Assembly: GCA_016125385.1 (NCBI GenBank) | Contig: WGLV01000004.1 | Location: forward strand, 1-64,000 | Length of the DNA stretch: 64,000 bases | Reading direction: 5' to 3' | Source: a bacterium | GTDB taxonomy: Bacteria > Hinthialibacterota > Hinthialibacteria > Hinthialibacterales > Hinthialibacteraceae | Shown here: in pieces, positions 16,291 to 23,504 of the stretch | Position numbering within the stretch: position 1 is the stretch's first letter | Layout: each line of letters starts with the position of its first letter | Translations under genes and position numbers: made by a program | The notes under the pieces: generated by a model | What the model saw: only the letters and a program-made list of their open reading frames with translations | Told to the model about the DNA's origin: nothing | Databases searched by the model: none

Positions 16291-16482
16291 TCACGATTTA
16301 AGTATTTCGTCCCGCGTCTTGCCGATGAAACTCTCGATGTATGCATTCTTACACGGGCTGCTCGGGTGAATATACAGCGTCTTGGATTGGTTCTTCGCCA
16401 GCCAGCCCCGTAGCGCTTTCGCCGTCCATTCCGACCCGTTATCGGAGTGGACCCAGACAGGCGCATTTTGAATCAAGACCAA
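16291..16482 (-). pseudogene. IS3-family transposase remnant (integrase core C-terminal part)
   Basis: About 60 residues survive: WVHSDNGSEWTAKALRGWL, KTLYIHPSSPCKNAYIESF and GKTRDEIL. This is the D-x(35)-E part of an IS3 OrfB integrase core, with the second Asp (HSDNG) and final Glu (YIESF). The HTH, first Asp and C-terminal tail are missing, and no inverted repeats are visible. I read it as debris of an insertion event next to the HNH-like gene. Confidence 0.85.
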
Positions 16483-16530
16483 CCATTACAACGTTTAAAA
16501 ACGCAATCTAAAAATTAGTCACCCGTCACT

Positions 16531-16731
16531 TTAATATAGCGCCCACTGAACCACGCTTGTTTCAATCTCATAGTGCAGGATGGCGCCTTCCTGTCCCACG
16601 GCGAATACGTCGTTTCCTGAACTCCCCCATACACCCCAAAGGGTATTTCCTTGCGGGAGAGGGTTTTGCCATTGCCAATGGTCAGCATGAGCGGGTGCCG
16701 GCGCAAGCACCATCAAAAACAAGGCAATCAT
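16531..16731 (-). CDS. Mini secreted protein: signal peptide, one WGSSxxDVFAVG repeat, WALY tail
   Basis: Starting at ATG 16731 gives 66 residues: signal peptide (MIALFLMVLAPAPAHA-D), then NPLPQGNTLWGVWGSSGNDV and FAVGQEGAILHY, then EIETSVVQWALY and stop. The frame extends upstream to 16839, but that part does not look like a signal peptide. WG-x-WGSS-x-x-DVFAVG is a repeat that usually occurs many times in large exported propeller-like proteins. Here only one unit is left between the N- and C-terminal ends, so the gene may be an internally deleted relic or a short functional form. The end VQWALY matches MEWALY of 1486-3339. Confidence 0.5.
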   Translation of the reverse strand: MIALFLMVLAPAPAHADHWQWQNPLPQGNTLWGVWGSSGNDVFAVGQEGAILHYEIETSVVQWALY

Positions 16732-17006
16732 TTCGAAGATCTCTTGGAAGGTGGCAAGCGTTAGCAAGCAGGCATGCAATGCGGTCTTGCGTGAAGGTGT
16801 GTGTGGCGAAACGAACAAGTGGAAAGGTTGTGCGTTCATCGAAGCCGAACTCCTTGATAAATGGTCTGTTTATTTCATGTATTGTGATAATGACTATGAC
16901 ATGCACGCATGAAGATTAATCCATAATTTTGGGATACGCGTTTTCTTTTATATGACTATTTGACCCTCCAATAGAGTATAGCAAGGCCGGGTGGGCTGGC
17001 GGCCCG

Positions 17007-17275
17007 CCCATGCGGATGTTCATGGCGGGATACGCTTCGATTTGAGCCAACTCTACGAGGGTGATCGTCTGAATCTGGATGGACAGGATGTAAAGGATAT
17101 TCAGGATTCAATAGAGTTGCGATGACGGATTGAATCACGAAAACACGAAAACACGAAAACACGAAAAAGACGAAAAAGACGAAAGACACGAAAACAGCAA
17201 AAGGCGATATTTGCCCAGCGTTGCGCCCAGCCTTGAAAGGCTGGGCTATCAGCACTCACCCCTGACGGGGCGAAC
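17007..17275. repeat. Left cluster of intergenic modules C-B-A
   Basis: Module C: CCCATGCGGATGTT (17007-17020) with TACGCTTCG (17031-17039). Module B: 43 bases at 17066-17108 starting CGTCTGAATC and ending CAGGATT. Module A: 53 bases at 17223-17275 with two hairpins, CCCAGCC-TTGAAA-GGCTGGG and CCCC-TGAC-GGGG. All three recur at 20189-20390 in the same orientation but in the order A-B-C. The module A copies differ at about three of 53 positions. Confidence 0.8.
17137..17195. repeat. Short tandem repeat ACGAAAAC/ACGAAAAAG
   Basis: Four near-perfect 8-base units CACGAAAA followed by 9-base variants GACGAAAAA and degenerate copies. It lies between modules B and A. There are no spacers, so it is not CRISPR-like. 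Confidence 0.8.
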
Positions 17276-17369
17276 GGCCTACGCACGGTTCGCCCTCTCG
17301 CCCGGCTTGATTCGGGAGCGGGCGGAATGAAAAGATTGTGATATTGTTTTCAGTCGCAGGGGAGAAATC

Positions 17370-20072
17370 ATGCTCTGGTATTGGTTCTGTCTATTCAGCC
17401 TGATGATGCTTCAGGCGTCTGGTCCGGCATGGGCCGCCGATTCGCCCGGCGTGGTGATCAATGAGATTCTCGCCGCCAACTCGTCCGTCAATTACGACAC
17501 GCGTTTTTATCAGTTTTCAGACTGGATCGAACTGTATAACCCCAGTGCGGAAGACGTGAACCTGCGGGGATGGTATCTCAGCGACGACCTGAGCCGCCCG
17601 CGTCAATGGCGTATTCTGCGGGGCGAGATTCCCGCCGGCGGGCGCCTGCTGATCTGGGCAGACGGTCAGGGCGGAGCGTTCGATCATGCTTCGTTCAGTC
17701 TGTCGCGTTCAGGCGAGACGCTGGGGCTGTTTAATTCCGCCGCGGAGCTGGTCGACGTGCTGGTTTACCCTCGACAGATTCCCAACGTTTCGTATGGCCG
17801 CGCGCCGGACGGCGGTTCGTCATGGCGCTTTTTCGCCGACCCCAGCCCGGAGGCGGCGAATCCGGACGCGGGCGTGGAGAGCGGCGCGCAGTGCGAAGCG
17901 CCGGTGTTCACCGGGCTGACCGGGTTTCACAGCCAACCGTTTTCCGTCCGGATGAAAAGCGCTCTCGCGGGCGACGTGATCCGGTATACCGTGGATGGAA
18001 GCGAACCCACGGAGACGTCGGCGCGATTTGTTCCATTCACTATTTCAGAATCAACCGTCGTTCGAGCGCGAGCGTTTCGCGACGGCGTTTTGCCCAGCCC
18101 GGTAGCGACGCAGAGTTTTTTTATCGATGAGCCGGTTGAGTTGCCGGTGGTTTCGATCGCGGTGGATGAACGGTATCTATTCGACAACCGGATCGGCATC
18201 TATGTATCCGGCACGAACGGCAAGACAGGTTACTGTTCCGACGTCCCCCGCAATTACAATCAGGACTGGGAACGCGCCGCCAGCGTGGAGTTTTATGACG
18301 AGAACCATCAACTCGGATTTCAACTCGACGCGGGAATCTCTATTTTCGGCGGATGCAGCCGGGGCAACGAGCGCAAGTCGATCGCCGTAACCGCGCGCGA
18401 TCAATACGGCGCCGACTCTTTTGAGTATCCCCTGTTTTCCGGACGGGAGGCGACTCGTTTTAAATCGTTTGTTCTACGCAATTCAGGAAACGACTGTAAC
18501 CGCTCGCTGTTGCGCGACGCCTTCATGCAGGAACTGACGCGTGGTTTTCTGGATATCGACGTGCAGGATTACCGCCCCGCCGTGTTGTACGTCAACGGCG
18601 AGTATTGGGGGCTTTTTAATATCCGCGAAAAAATCAACGAGCATTACCTGACCTCAAACTACGGCTATGACAAAGACGAGGTCGATCTGTTGTTTAACCA
18701 GCAACAGGTGATGGCCGGCTCGGCGGACGACTATAAGGCGCTGGTTTCTCTGATCGACAGCCGGTCGTTGCGCGATGACGACGCGTGGAGAGAACTGAAC
18801 GCGCGCATGGACGTGAACGAATATATCAACTACCAGATCGCGGAAATATATTACGGCAACACAGACTGGCCCAACAACAACATCAAATACTGGCGTCCGC
18901 ATCGCGAATGGGGGCGCTGGCGCTGGATTCTGTTCGATACCGACTTCGGCTACAACCTGAACAGCGAAGGCGTCGGTCACAATACGCTGGCCTACGCCGC
19001 CGACGCCACGGGAAGCGGCCGCCATAACCCCGCCTGGTCGACGCTGCTGTTCAGAAAATGCCTGGAAAACGAAGAATTCAAGCGGCGATTCATTCAGCGT
19101 TTCTGCGCCGCGCTGGCGACCGCGTTTGATTCGGATCACGCGATCGCCACGCTGGAGGCGATGAGCGCGGAGATCGCGCCGGAGGTTTCCCGGCATATTC
19201 AACGATGGAAACGGCCCTCGTCATTCACCGCGTGGGAAAACGAACTGAGCGGAATGCGGACCTTTGCGCGCGGCCGGCCCCGCGTCATTCCACGTCAACT
19301 GAATGACTTCTTCGATCTGGGGGCGCAGCATGAACTTCGCCTGACGCGAATCGGTCAGGGGCGGGTGTACGCCGAAGGCGCGCTGGTGAAGCAGGAAGAA
19401 TTCGCGGCGGATTTCTTTGAAGATTATCCCGTCGAACTGAAAGCCTCCGCTTCGCCGGGTTGGCGTTTCGTGCGATGGGAGGGCGCGGCGAGCGGGACGT
19501 CGGATACCGTTATGGTTCCAATGGGGGAGGACGCCGAAGTCACCGCCGTGTTTGAAGCGGGACCGGGACTGGTCATCAACGAGATTCAATATCATCCCTA
19601 CGACGGCTCGGGCAACCAGCAATATGAATTTGTGGAACTGTATAACGCGGGCGGCACAACCATCGACCTCAGCGGGGCCCGGTTCAGCGAGGGGATCGAG
19701 TATCGCTTTGGCGAGGGCGTAACGATGGCGCCGGGTGCTTACCGGGTGATCGCTGCCGACGCCCGGCTCTACGCCGGACTCTCCGCGCCGGTGGATACGT
19801 GGTTTGAAGGAAAACTGGCCAATGAAGGCGAACGGCTGCGCCTGATCGACGCCCAGGGCGGCGAGATCGCGTCGGTTGAGTACGGCGTATCAGCGCCGTG
19901 GGACGACGCGGCGGACGGCTCGGGTCGTTCGCTGTCGCTGGTTGACCCCGCCGCCGGGCTTTCCGGCCCCGAGAACTGGAGAGCCAGCGACGTATACGGC
20001 GGTACGCCGGGAGAGGTCAACTTTACCATGGAGATCGGCGACTGGCGCGCGTATGACGAGTTACGGCCGTAA
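17370..20072 (+). CDS. Secreted CotH-kinase protein with lamin-tail domains
   Basis: GGGGAG precedes the ATG; a signal peptide ends near WAA-D. Domains in order: lamin-tail domain (~25-150; VVINEILAANSS, WIELYNPSAEDVNL); chitobiase/FN3-like domain (~165-255; IRYTVDGSEPTET); CotH domain (~260-650; SNYGYDKDEVDLL, WILFDTDFGYNL); an InlB-type bacterial repeat (~650-730; GWRFVRWEGAASG); a second lamin-tail domain (~735-880; LVINEIQYHPYDG). The spore-coat protein CotH is an atypical kinase that phosphorylates proteins; many secreted bacterial homologues occur in environmental phyla with unknown targets. The tail is IGDWRAYDELRP, part of the Trp-containing C-terminal pattern seen in other exported proteins here. 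It is flanked by repeat clusters on both sides. Confidence 0.9.
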   Translation: MLWYWFCLFSLMMLQASGPAWAADSPGVVINEILAANSSVNYDTRFYQFSDWIELYNPSAEDVNLRGWYLSDDLSRPRQWRILRGEIPAGGRLLIWADGQGGAFDHASFSLSRSGETLGLFNSAAELVDVLVYPRQIPNVSYGRAPDGGSSWRFFADPSPEAANPDAGVESGAQCEAPVFTGLTGFHSQPFSVRMKSALAGDVIRYTVDGSEPTETSARFVPFTISESTVVRARAFRDGVLPSPVATQSFFIDEPVELPVVSIAVDERYLFDNRIGIYVSGTNGKTGYCSDVPRNYNQDWERAASVEFYDENHQLGFQLDAGISIFGGCSRGNERKSIAVTARDQYGADSFEYPLFSGREATRFKSFVLRNSGNDCNRSLLRDAFMQELTRGFLDIDVQDYRPAVLYVNGEYWGLFNIREKINEHYLTSNYGYDKDEVDLLFNQQQVMAGSADDYKALVSLIDSRSLRDDDAWRELNARMDVNEYINYQIAEIYYGNTDWPNNNIKYWRPHREWGRWRWILFDTDFGYNLNSEGVGHNTLAYAADATGSGRHNPAWSTLLFRKCLENEEFKRRFIQRFCAALATAFDSDHAIATLEAMSAEIAPEVSRHIQRWKRPSSFTAWENELSGMRTFARGRPRVIPRQLNDFFDLGAQHELRLTRIGQGRVYAEGALVKQEEFAADFFEDYPVELKASASPGWRFVRWEGAASGTSDTVMVPMGEDAEVTAVFEAGPGLVINEIQYHPYDGSGNQQYEFVELYNAGGTTIDLSGARFSEGIEYRFGEGVTMAPGAYRVIAADARLYAGLSAPVDTWFEGKLANEGERLRLIDAQGGEIASVEYGVSAPWDDAADGSGRSLSLVDPAAGLSGPENWRASDVYGGTPGEVNFTMEIGDWRAYDELRP

Positions 20073-20188
20073 GGCGGCAGGCGGCGAGTATTTGGGGGTG
20101 TGCGAATTTATCGCTCCCGTTGGTCGCTGAGGAAAGTGAGATGGAGATCAGTCATCCGGTATTTTGTCTGAATCGGGATGAGATACGG

Positions 20189-20390
20189 GCGCCCAGCCTT
20201 GAAAGTCTGGGCTATCAGCACCCGCCCCTGACGGGGCGAACAGCCAACGCGCGGAGCCCCGGGTTCTTTTTCGTCTGAATCAGGATGGACAGGATTTACG
20301 GGATGAACAGGATTTTTGAAGCGAGTTGGCTGGAGCGGGGCGCAGCTCACCCATGCGGATGTTTCTGGTGATGAAGTGGCAGGCGCTTCG
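20189..20390. repeat. Right cluster of intergenic modules A-B-C
   Basis: Module A 20189-20241 (53 bases, two hairpins), module B 20272-20314 (43 bases), module C from CCCATGCGGATGTT (20350-20363) to GCGCTTCG (~20390). The orientation is the same as in the left cluster at 17007-17275, but module order is reversed. The rest of the gene-free stretch 20073-20677 shows no other recognisable element beyond the promoter-like region before the next gene. Confidence 0.8.
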
Positions 20391-20677
20391 CTATAAGATT
20401 TTTCCCCTCTAAACATTCCTCTAAATCCATACAGTGTATAAGTCGTTCATACGGTTTGGGGCGGGGAAGGGGGGCGCGCCGGGCCGGAGGCGGCGTGGAG
20501 GAGCGTGCGTTGTATCATCTTGAAATGATTTGTGTTAGTGTCGATTGAGGCGTTTTGTTTCTTCTCTGCTGAAACCGGTTTTTTAAATTGGCGCCGTTTA
20601 TGCACAAAGGATAAGCGACCGTAACAGCGCAACTCGATCCGGTATACGGACTCAACACAGAAAGCAGAGGAACGATC

Positions 20678-21937
20678 ATGGTCGCACACGCCAGCTTCAC
20701 TATCTCCGCCCCGGTTTATCCTGAAACGAATCCCGCCGAAAGCCTGCATCGCGCGTCTCGCCTGATGGGGACGGAAACCCTGTTTCATGGCTGCGCATGG
20801 GCGCGTCCCGGCGATGATTTCATCTGTCTGACGGGCGCGTTTCTGCCGCGCGCCGGCCGCCCCGCGATCGAGGCGATTCAGCTTCCGCGAGCTGGCGAGA
20901 TGGTTTACCAGGGGCTGCCGATGGCTCGCTTCATCATCGCGGGCGGCCGTTCGGTCAGCGTTCCGGCGCCGGTTACGGGCGCGGTGCTTTCGGTGAATTC
21001 GAGCCTGTTGAACCGGCCTTCCGCCGCGTGGGACGCGCCGTTCGACGAGGGCTGGATCGCCCGCGTCATGCCCACCCGCTTTGAGGACGAGCGCGCGAAT
21101 TGCGCGGTGCGCGAGGCGTTTATCGTTACGCGGGAGTGGCGCGAGATCAGCGAAGCCGCCCGCGCGCTGGAGTCGTTGGGATGTCACGTCACCAATGCCA
21201 GCCGCCCAGCCGATTTCACCGATTACGCCCGGACGCATCGCGGCTTTATCGTGGTGCTCGACGCAGAGTCGTTTGAGGACGAGGCACTCGATATGGCGGT
21301 CGCGCTGAAGTCGGTCATGCCGGAAGCGCGGCTGGTGGTGCGCAATCGGGAGAATGACCCCGGCGAAGACGCGTTCAGAGCACTCAACCTGTTTTACTAT
21401 GGCGTTTCTCCGATGGATTCGGATGAATGGCGTGAAGTGATCGCCTCCGCGTTTCACGAAAAGAAGCCGTTTCCCGCGCGCCGTCCGCACGGCGACCCCG
21501 GCGGCCAGACGCTGAACAAGATCGACGTAGTGAATCGCGACGCGGAAAAATCGACGCTGATGGCGTCGGGTGAACTGCTCAAGCGTAATGAAGGCGTCGG
21601 CCGCGCGCTGCTGGAGACGATGCTGGCGCATTATCTGCCGATTCAGACCGCGTATGGCGCGCGGAACCACACGCCCGCCGACTGGCTGCGGGAGGCGAGC
21701 CGATGCCAGCGTCTGCTGGTGGTCGACGCCGAGTTCAGCGGGCGCATCCCCGGGCAGATTCGCTGTGAGCCGATCGGCGCGGGCGACCCGTGGTTCGCGG
21801 GATGCGGGCAGGCCTGGCGCGTGTTGATACAGCCCGAGGAAGGCGGTCGCCCCTTCGAGCCGGACGCCGCCGCCGCGTTGGCCGCTCATCTGTACCGCTT
21901 GATGATGGAAGGCGTCTCCACAACGGAACGGGTATAA
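20678..21937 (+). CDS. GcvH-like (lipoyl-type) domain fused to receiver-like domain
   Basis: AGAGGA lies 6 bases before the ATG. Residues ~55-145 follow the glycine-cleavage H-protein pattern: IQLPRAGEMVYQGLPMA, then VSVPAPVTGAVLSVNSSL, then FDEGWIARVMP. In GcvH the lipoylated Lys sits in ESVKA just before the APVSGE motif; here that place reads IIAGGRSVS, with no Lys, so the domain is unlikely to be lipoylated. Residues ~145-265 have an alternating strand/helix pattern like a receiver domain (FIVTREWREISEAARALES, GFIVVLDAESF). The last ~150 residues are unrecognised. Cytoplasmic and apparently monocistronic, upstream of tRNA-Asn. A role as a non-lipoylated signalling or scaffold protein is inference; I know no characterised homologue. 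Confidence 0.6.
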   Translation: MVAHASFTISAPVYPETNPAESLHRASRLMGTETLFHGCAWARPGDDFICLTGAFLPRAGRPAIEAIQLPRAGEMVYQGLPMARFIIAGGRSVSVPAPVTGAVLSVNSSLLNRPSAAWDAPFDEGWIARVMPTRFEDERANCAVREAFIVTREWREISEAARALESLGCHVTNASRPADFTDYARTHRGFIVVLDAESFEDEALDMAVALKSVMPEARLVVRNRENDPGEDAFRALNLFYYGVSPMDSDEWREVIASAFHEKKPFPARRPHGDPGGQTLNKIDVVNRDAEKSTLMASGELLKRNEGVGRALLETMLAHYLPIQTAYGARNHTPADWLREASRCQRLLVVDAEFSGRIPGQIRCEPIGAGDPWFAGCGQAWRVLIQPEEGGRPFEPDAAAALAAHLYRLMMEGVSTTERV

Positions 21938-22139
21938 ACCTGCCCACTCAACCATTCGATGGATCTCCGCGTGGCGTACGCCAGACGGAGGTCCGTTCGC
22001 TCCATACTTGTTCCGGGGCGGCGTCTCAGCCGCCCTGTTTTTTTGTGACCGGTAAGAGATTGATATCAAACGAGTTGGTGGAATCGGCGGAGAGGCGGTT
22101 TCGGCAAGGGAAAAACGCGGGGAAAGCCGGTTTGGAGGC

Positions 22140-22167
22140 TTGACTATTTCAGGCCGCTGTTTATCCT
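22140..22167 (+). promoter_or_regulatory. Possible sigma-70-type promoter for tRNA-Asn
   Basis: TTGACT (22140-22145), a 16-base spacer, and TATCCT (22162-22167), about 95 bases upstream of the tRNA. The -10 is only a partial match, so this is tentative. Confidence 0.35.
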
Positions 22168-22260
22168 GTCTAACGGAAATCAGACATTGTGATTTCAACC
22201 GGCGGCCAAGCGGATTATTGATTCGACGGAATCGCCGGAGCATAGCGTAGAAACTACTGT

Positions 22261-22332
22261 TCCCCTGTAGCTCAATGGTAGAGCATTCGGCTGTTAACCG
22301 AAGTGTTGTAGGTTCGAGTCCTACCGGGGGAG
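22261..22332 (+). tRNA. trnN: tRNA-Asn (anticodon GTT)
   Basis: A full cloverleaf folds: acceptor TCCCCTG/CGGGGGA (one T-G pair), D arm GCTC/GAGC, anticodon arm TTCGG-CTGTTAA-CCGAA with anticodon GTT, T arm GTAGG-TTCGAGT-CCTAC, discriminator G. CCA is not encoded. Its last 27 bases plus 3 downstream bases are duplicated exactly at 22640-22669, on the far side of a GIY-YIG nuclease gene. Confidence 0.95.
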
Positions 22333-22669
22333 CATCCTCTCCTCTCCCATTGTCCGCATCCAACCCGTATTTTGTTTATGTTCTTTGTTCCACGACAACC
22401 GGCGAGACGTATGTCGGTCAAACCTCGGATGTGGAACGGCGTCTCGCGCAGCACAATGATCCCGATAATAAACTCACTCTGCACACTAAACGCCGAAAAG
22501 GGCCGTGGATTGTTGTCCACACGGAGGCGTATCCGACTCGTTCCGAAGCCATGAAACGCGAGAAGTATTTCAAAACCGGCCGGGGCCGCGAGGAGTTGAA
22601 ACGCATTCTCAATGACGGCTGTTAATTCGCCGCGGCGAATTGTAGGTTCGAGTCCTACCGGGGGAGCAT
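22306..22669 (+). mobile_element. Putative GIY-YIG cassette bounded by tRNA-Asn 3'-end direct repeats
   Basis: An identical 30-base direct repeat lies at 22306-22335 (end of the tRNA: T arm, 3' acceptor strand, CAT) and at 22640-22669. The 334-base unit between repeat starts holds one complete GIY-YIG ORF. A perfect 18-base palindrome AATTCGCCGCGGCGAATT (22624-22641) overlaps the ORF stop and the first two bases of the right repeat. The arrangement mimics attL/attR of integrative elements but with no integrase; homing by the nuclease is my inference. Confidence 0.65.
22350..22625 (+). CDS. GIY-YIG family endonuclease, small single-domain
   Basis: The frame is open from inside the tRNA gene, but the domain begins only at YFVYVLCSTTTGETYVGQTS. 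The only plausible in-frame start between the tRNA and the domain is TTG at 22350, giving about 91 residues; there is no proper ribosome site. GIY corresponds to YVL, YIG to YVG; the catalytic Arg is in VERRLAQHN and the metal-binding Glu in EAMKREKYFKTGRG, so the active site looks intact. Small proteins of this type (UPF0213/Slx1-like) are common in bacteria with unclear roles; related domains drive homing endonucleases. It lies in the same direction as tRNA-Asn, 17 bases after its end, and could be translated from the tRNA's 3' trailer. The stop lies 14 bases before the second copy of the tRNA end. Confidence 0.85.
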   Translation: MSASNPYFVYVLCSTTTGETYVGQTSDVERRLAQHNDPDNKLTLHTKRRKGPWIVVHTEAYPTRSEAMKREKYFKTGRGREELKRILNDGC

Positions 22670-22866
22670 TTTTAATGCCTCTCGAACTCCTCTCCAAACT
22701 CGCTTCACTTTCCCACTGAAAAAACCGGATTCACAAGTCAAAAACCCTGCGCCTGATAGCCAATTGAATTTATCGTTTCGCTGTATCTCTGGTGTGCGCT
22801 ATTCCAATAGCTTGTGAATAATGTGGTATGCTTATAACACGCACGTTATTTAAAGAGCGAAATACT

Positions 22867-23484
22867 ATGGAAATCTCTCGTGGATTTACTCTAATCGAGC
22901 TGTTGATCGTGGTGGCGATTATCGGAATTCTGGCCGCGATCGCTGTGCCGAATTTCCTGGCCGCGCAGAACCGGGCCAAGGTATCGCGTGTATATGCGGA
23001 TATGAAGAATCTCTCTACCGCGATCGGGATGTATACAGCGGACAATGGCCGCTCCCCAATCGGGTCGGGCGAGGGGATGCGATTGGGAATTTTCACCAAT
23101 GATACCCGAATCGCCTGGACGTTGCTGACGACTCCAGTTTCCTATATCGGGTCGATACCCGTGGATCCATTTGGGCGATCTCCCAGCGGTATCAGCTCAT
23201 TCGATAGTGAGATTATCGCTCACTACATATACAACTCCAATGACAATCCCAGTGAGCGATCAGGCACGATGGGGGCGATGCGTGATGCGGGTTTTGTTTG
23301 GTATATGTATTCACCGGGACCGGGAAAGACATCCCCTCAAGTTCCCTGGCCGGATCATATTCTGGCGTCGAACAATCCGAACTTCGGATCGTATACCCCG
23401 ACAACCCGGGTTTATGACGCCAGCAATGGCGTCCAGTCGGAGGGTTGGATCATCTGGAGCAACAAGGGGCGGTACCCTAACTGA
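22867..23484 (+). CDS. Type II secretion-like pseudopilin, second paralogue
   Basis: The start at 22867 gives MEISRGFTLIELLIVVAI, with the prepilin peptidase site at the expected place; the in-frame ATG at 22828 would put 13 extra charged residues in front and is less likely. The hydrophobic helix is nearly identical to that of 5049-5639. The soluble part keeps TLLTTPVSYIGSIPVDPFG, an HYIYNSNDNPSE segment, YSPGPGKTSPQ and ending VYDASNGVQSEGWIIWS. The C-terminal domain therefore follows the same plan as the first paralogue, while the rest has diverged. No secretion machinery genes adjoin it. It is 20 bases upstream of the GH29 gene, so the two may share a transcript. Confidence 0.9.
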   Translation: MEISRGFTLIELLIVVAIIGILAAIAVPNFLAAQNRAKVSRVYADMKNLSTAIGMYTADNGRSPIGSGEGMRLGIFTNDTRIAWTLLTTPVSYIGSIPVDPFGRSPSGISSFDSEIIAHYIYNSNDNPSERSGTMGAMRDAGFVWYMYSPGPGKTSPQVPWPDHILASNNPNFGSYTPTTRVYDASNGVQSEGWIIWSNKGRYPN

Positions 23485-23504
23485 TGTTACAGGATTCGTA
23501 ATCT

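Larger units (their letters stand above)
16732..17369. other. Gene-free region with dispersed repeats
   Basis: About 640 bases without a supported gene. From ~16990 it holds repeat modules C, B, a tandem ACGAAAAC tract and module A (listed separately), then the GGGGAG ribosome site for the CotH gene. The stretch 16732-16980 shows nothing I can name. Confidence 0.6.

Noticed and set aside
16266-16466. Alternative frame over the IS3 remnant
   Set aside because: Arg/Ser-rich, no motif; the frame at 16291-16482 shows the integrase residues.
17137-17195. CRISPR array
   Set aside because: Short tandem units with no spacers and no cas genes.
20447-22363. 638-residue minus-strand frame over the GcvH-like gene and tRNA
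   Set aside because: Antisense shadow; its start spells the familiar false GLEPTT translation of a reversed tRNA gene.
22640-22669. Second tRNA gene
   Set aside because: Only the T arm and 3' acceptor strand are present; no D or anticodon arm.
22272-22697. Minus-strand frame over the tRNA and GIY-YIG gene
   Set aside because: Both ends are antisense tRNA sequence; the GIY-YIG frame on the plus strand has all motifs.
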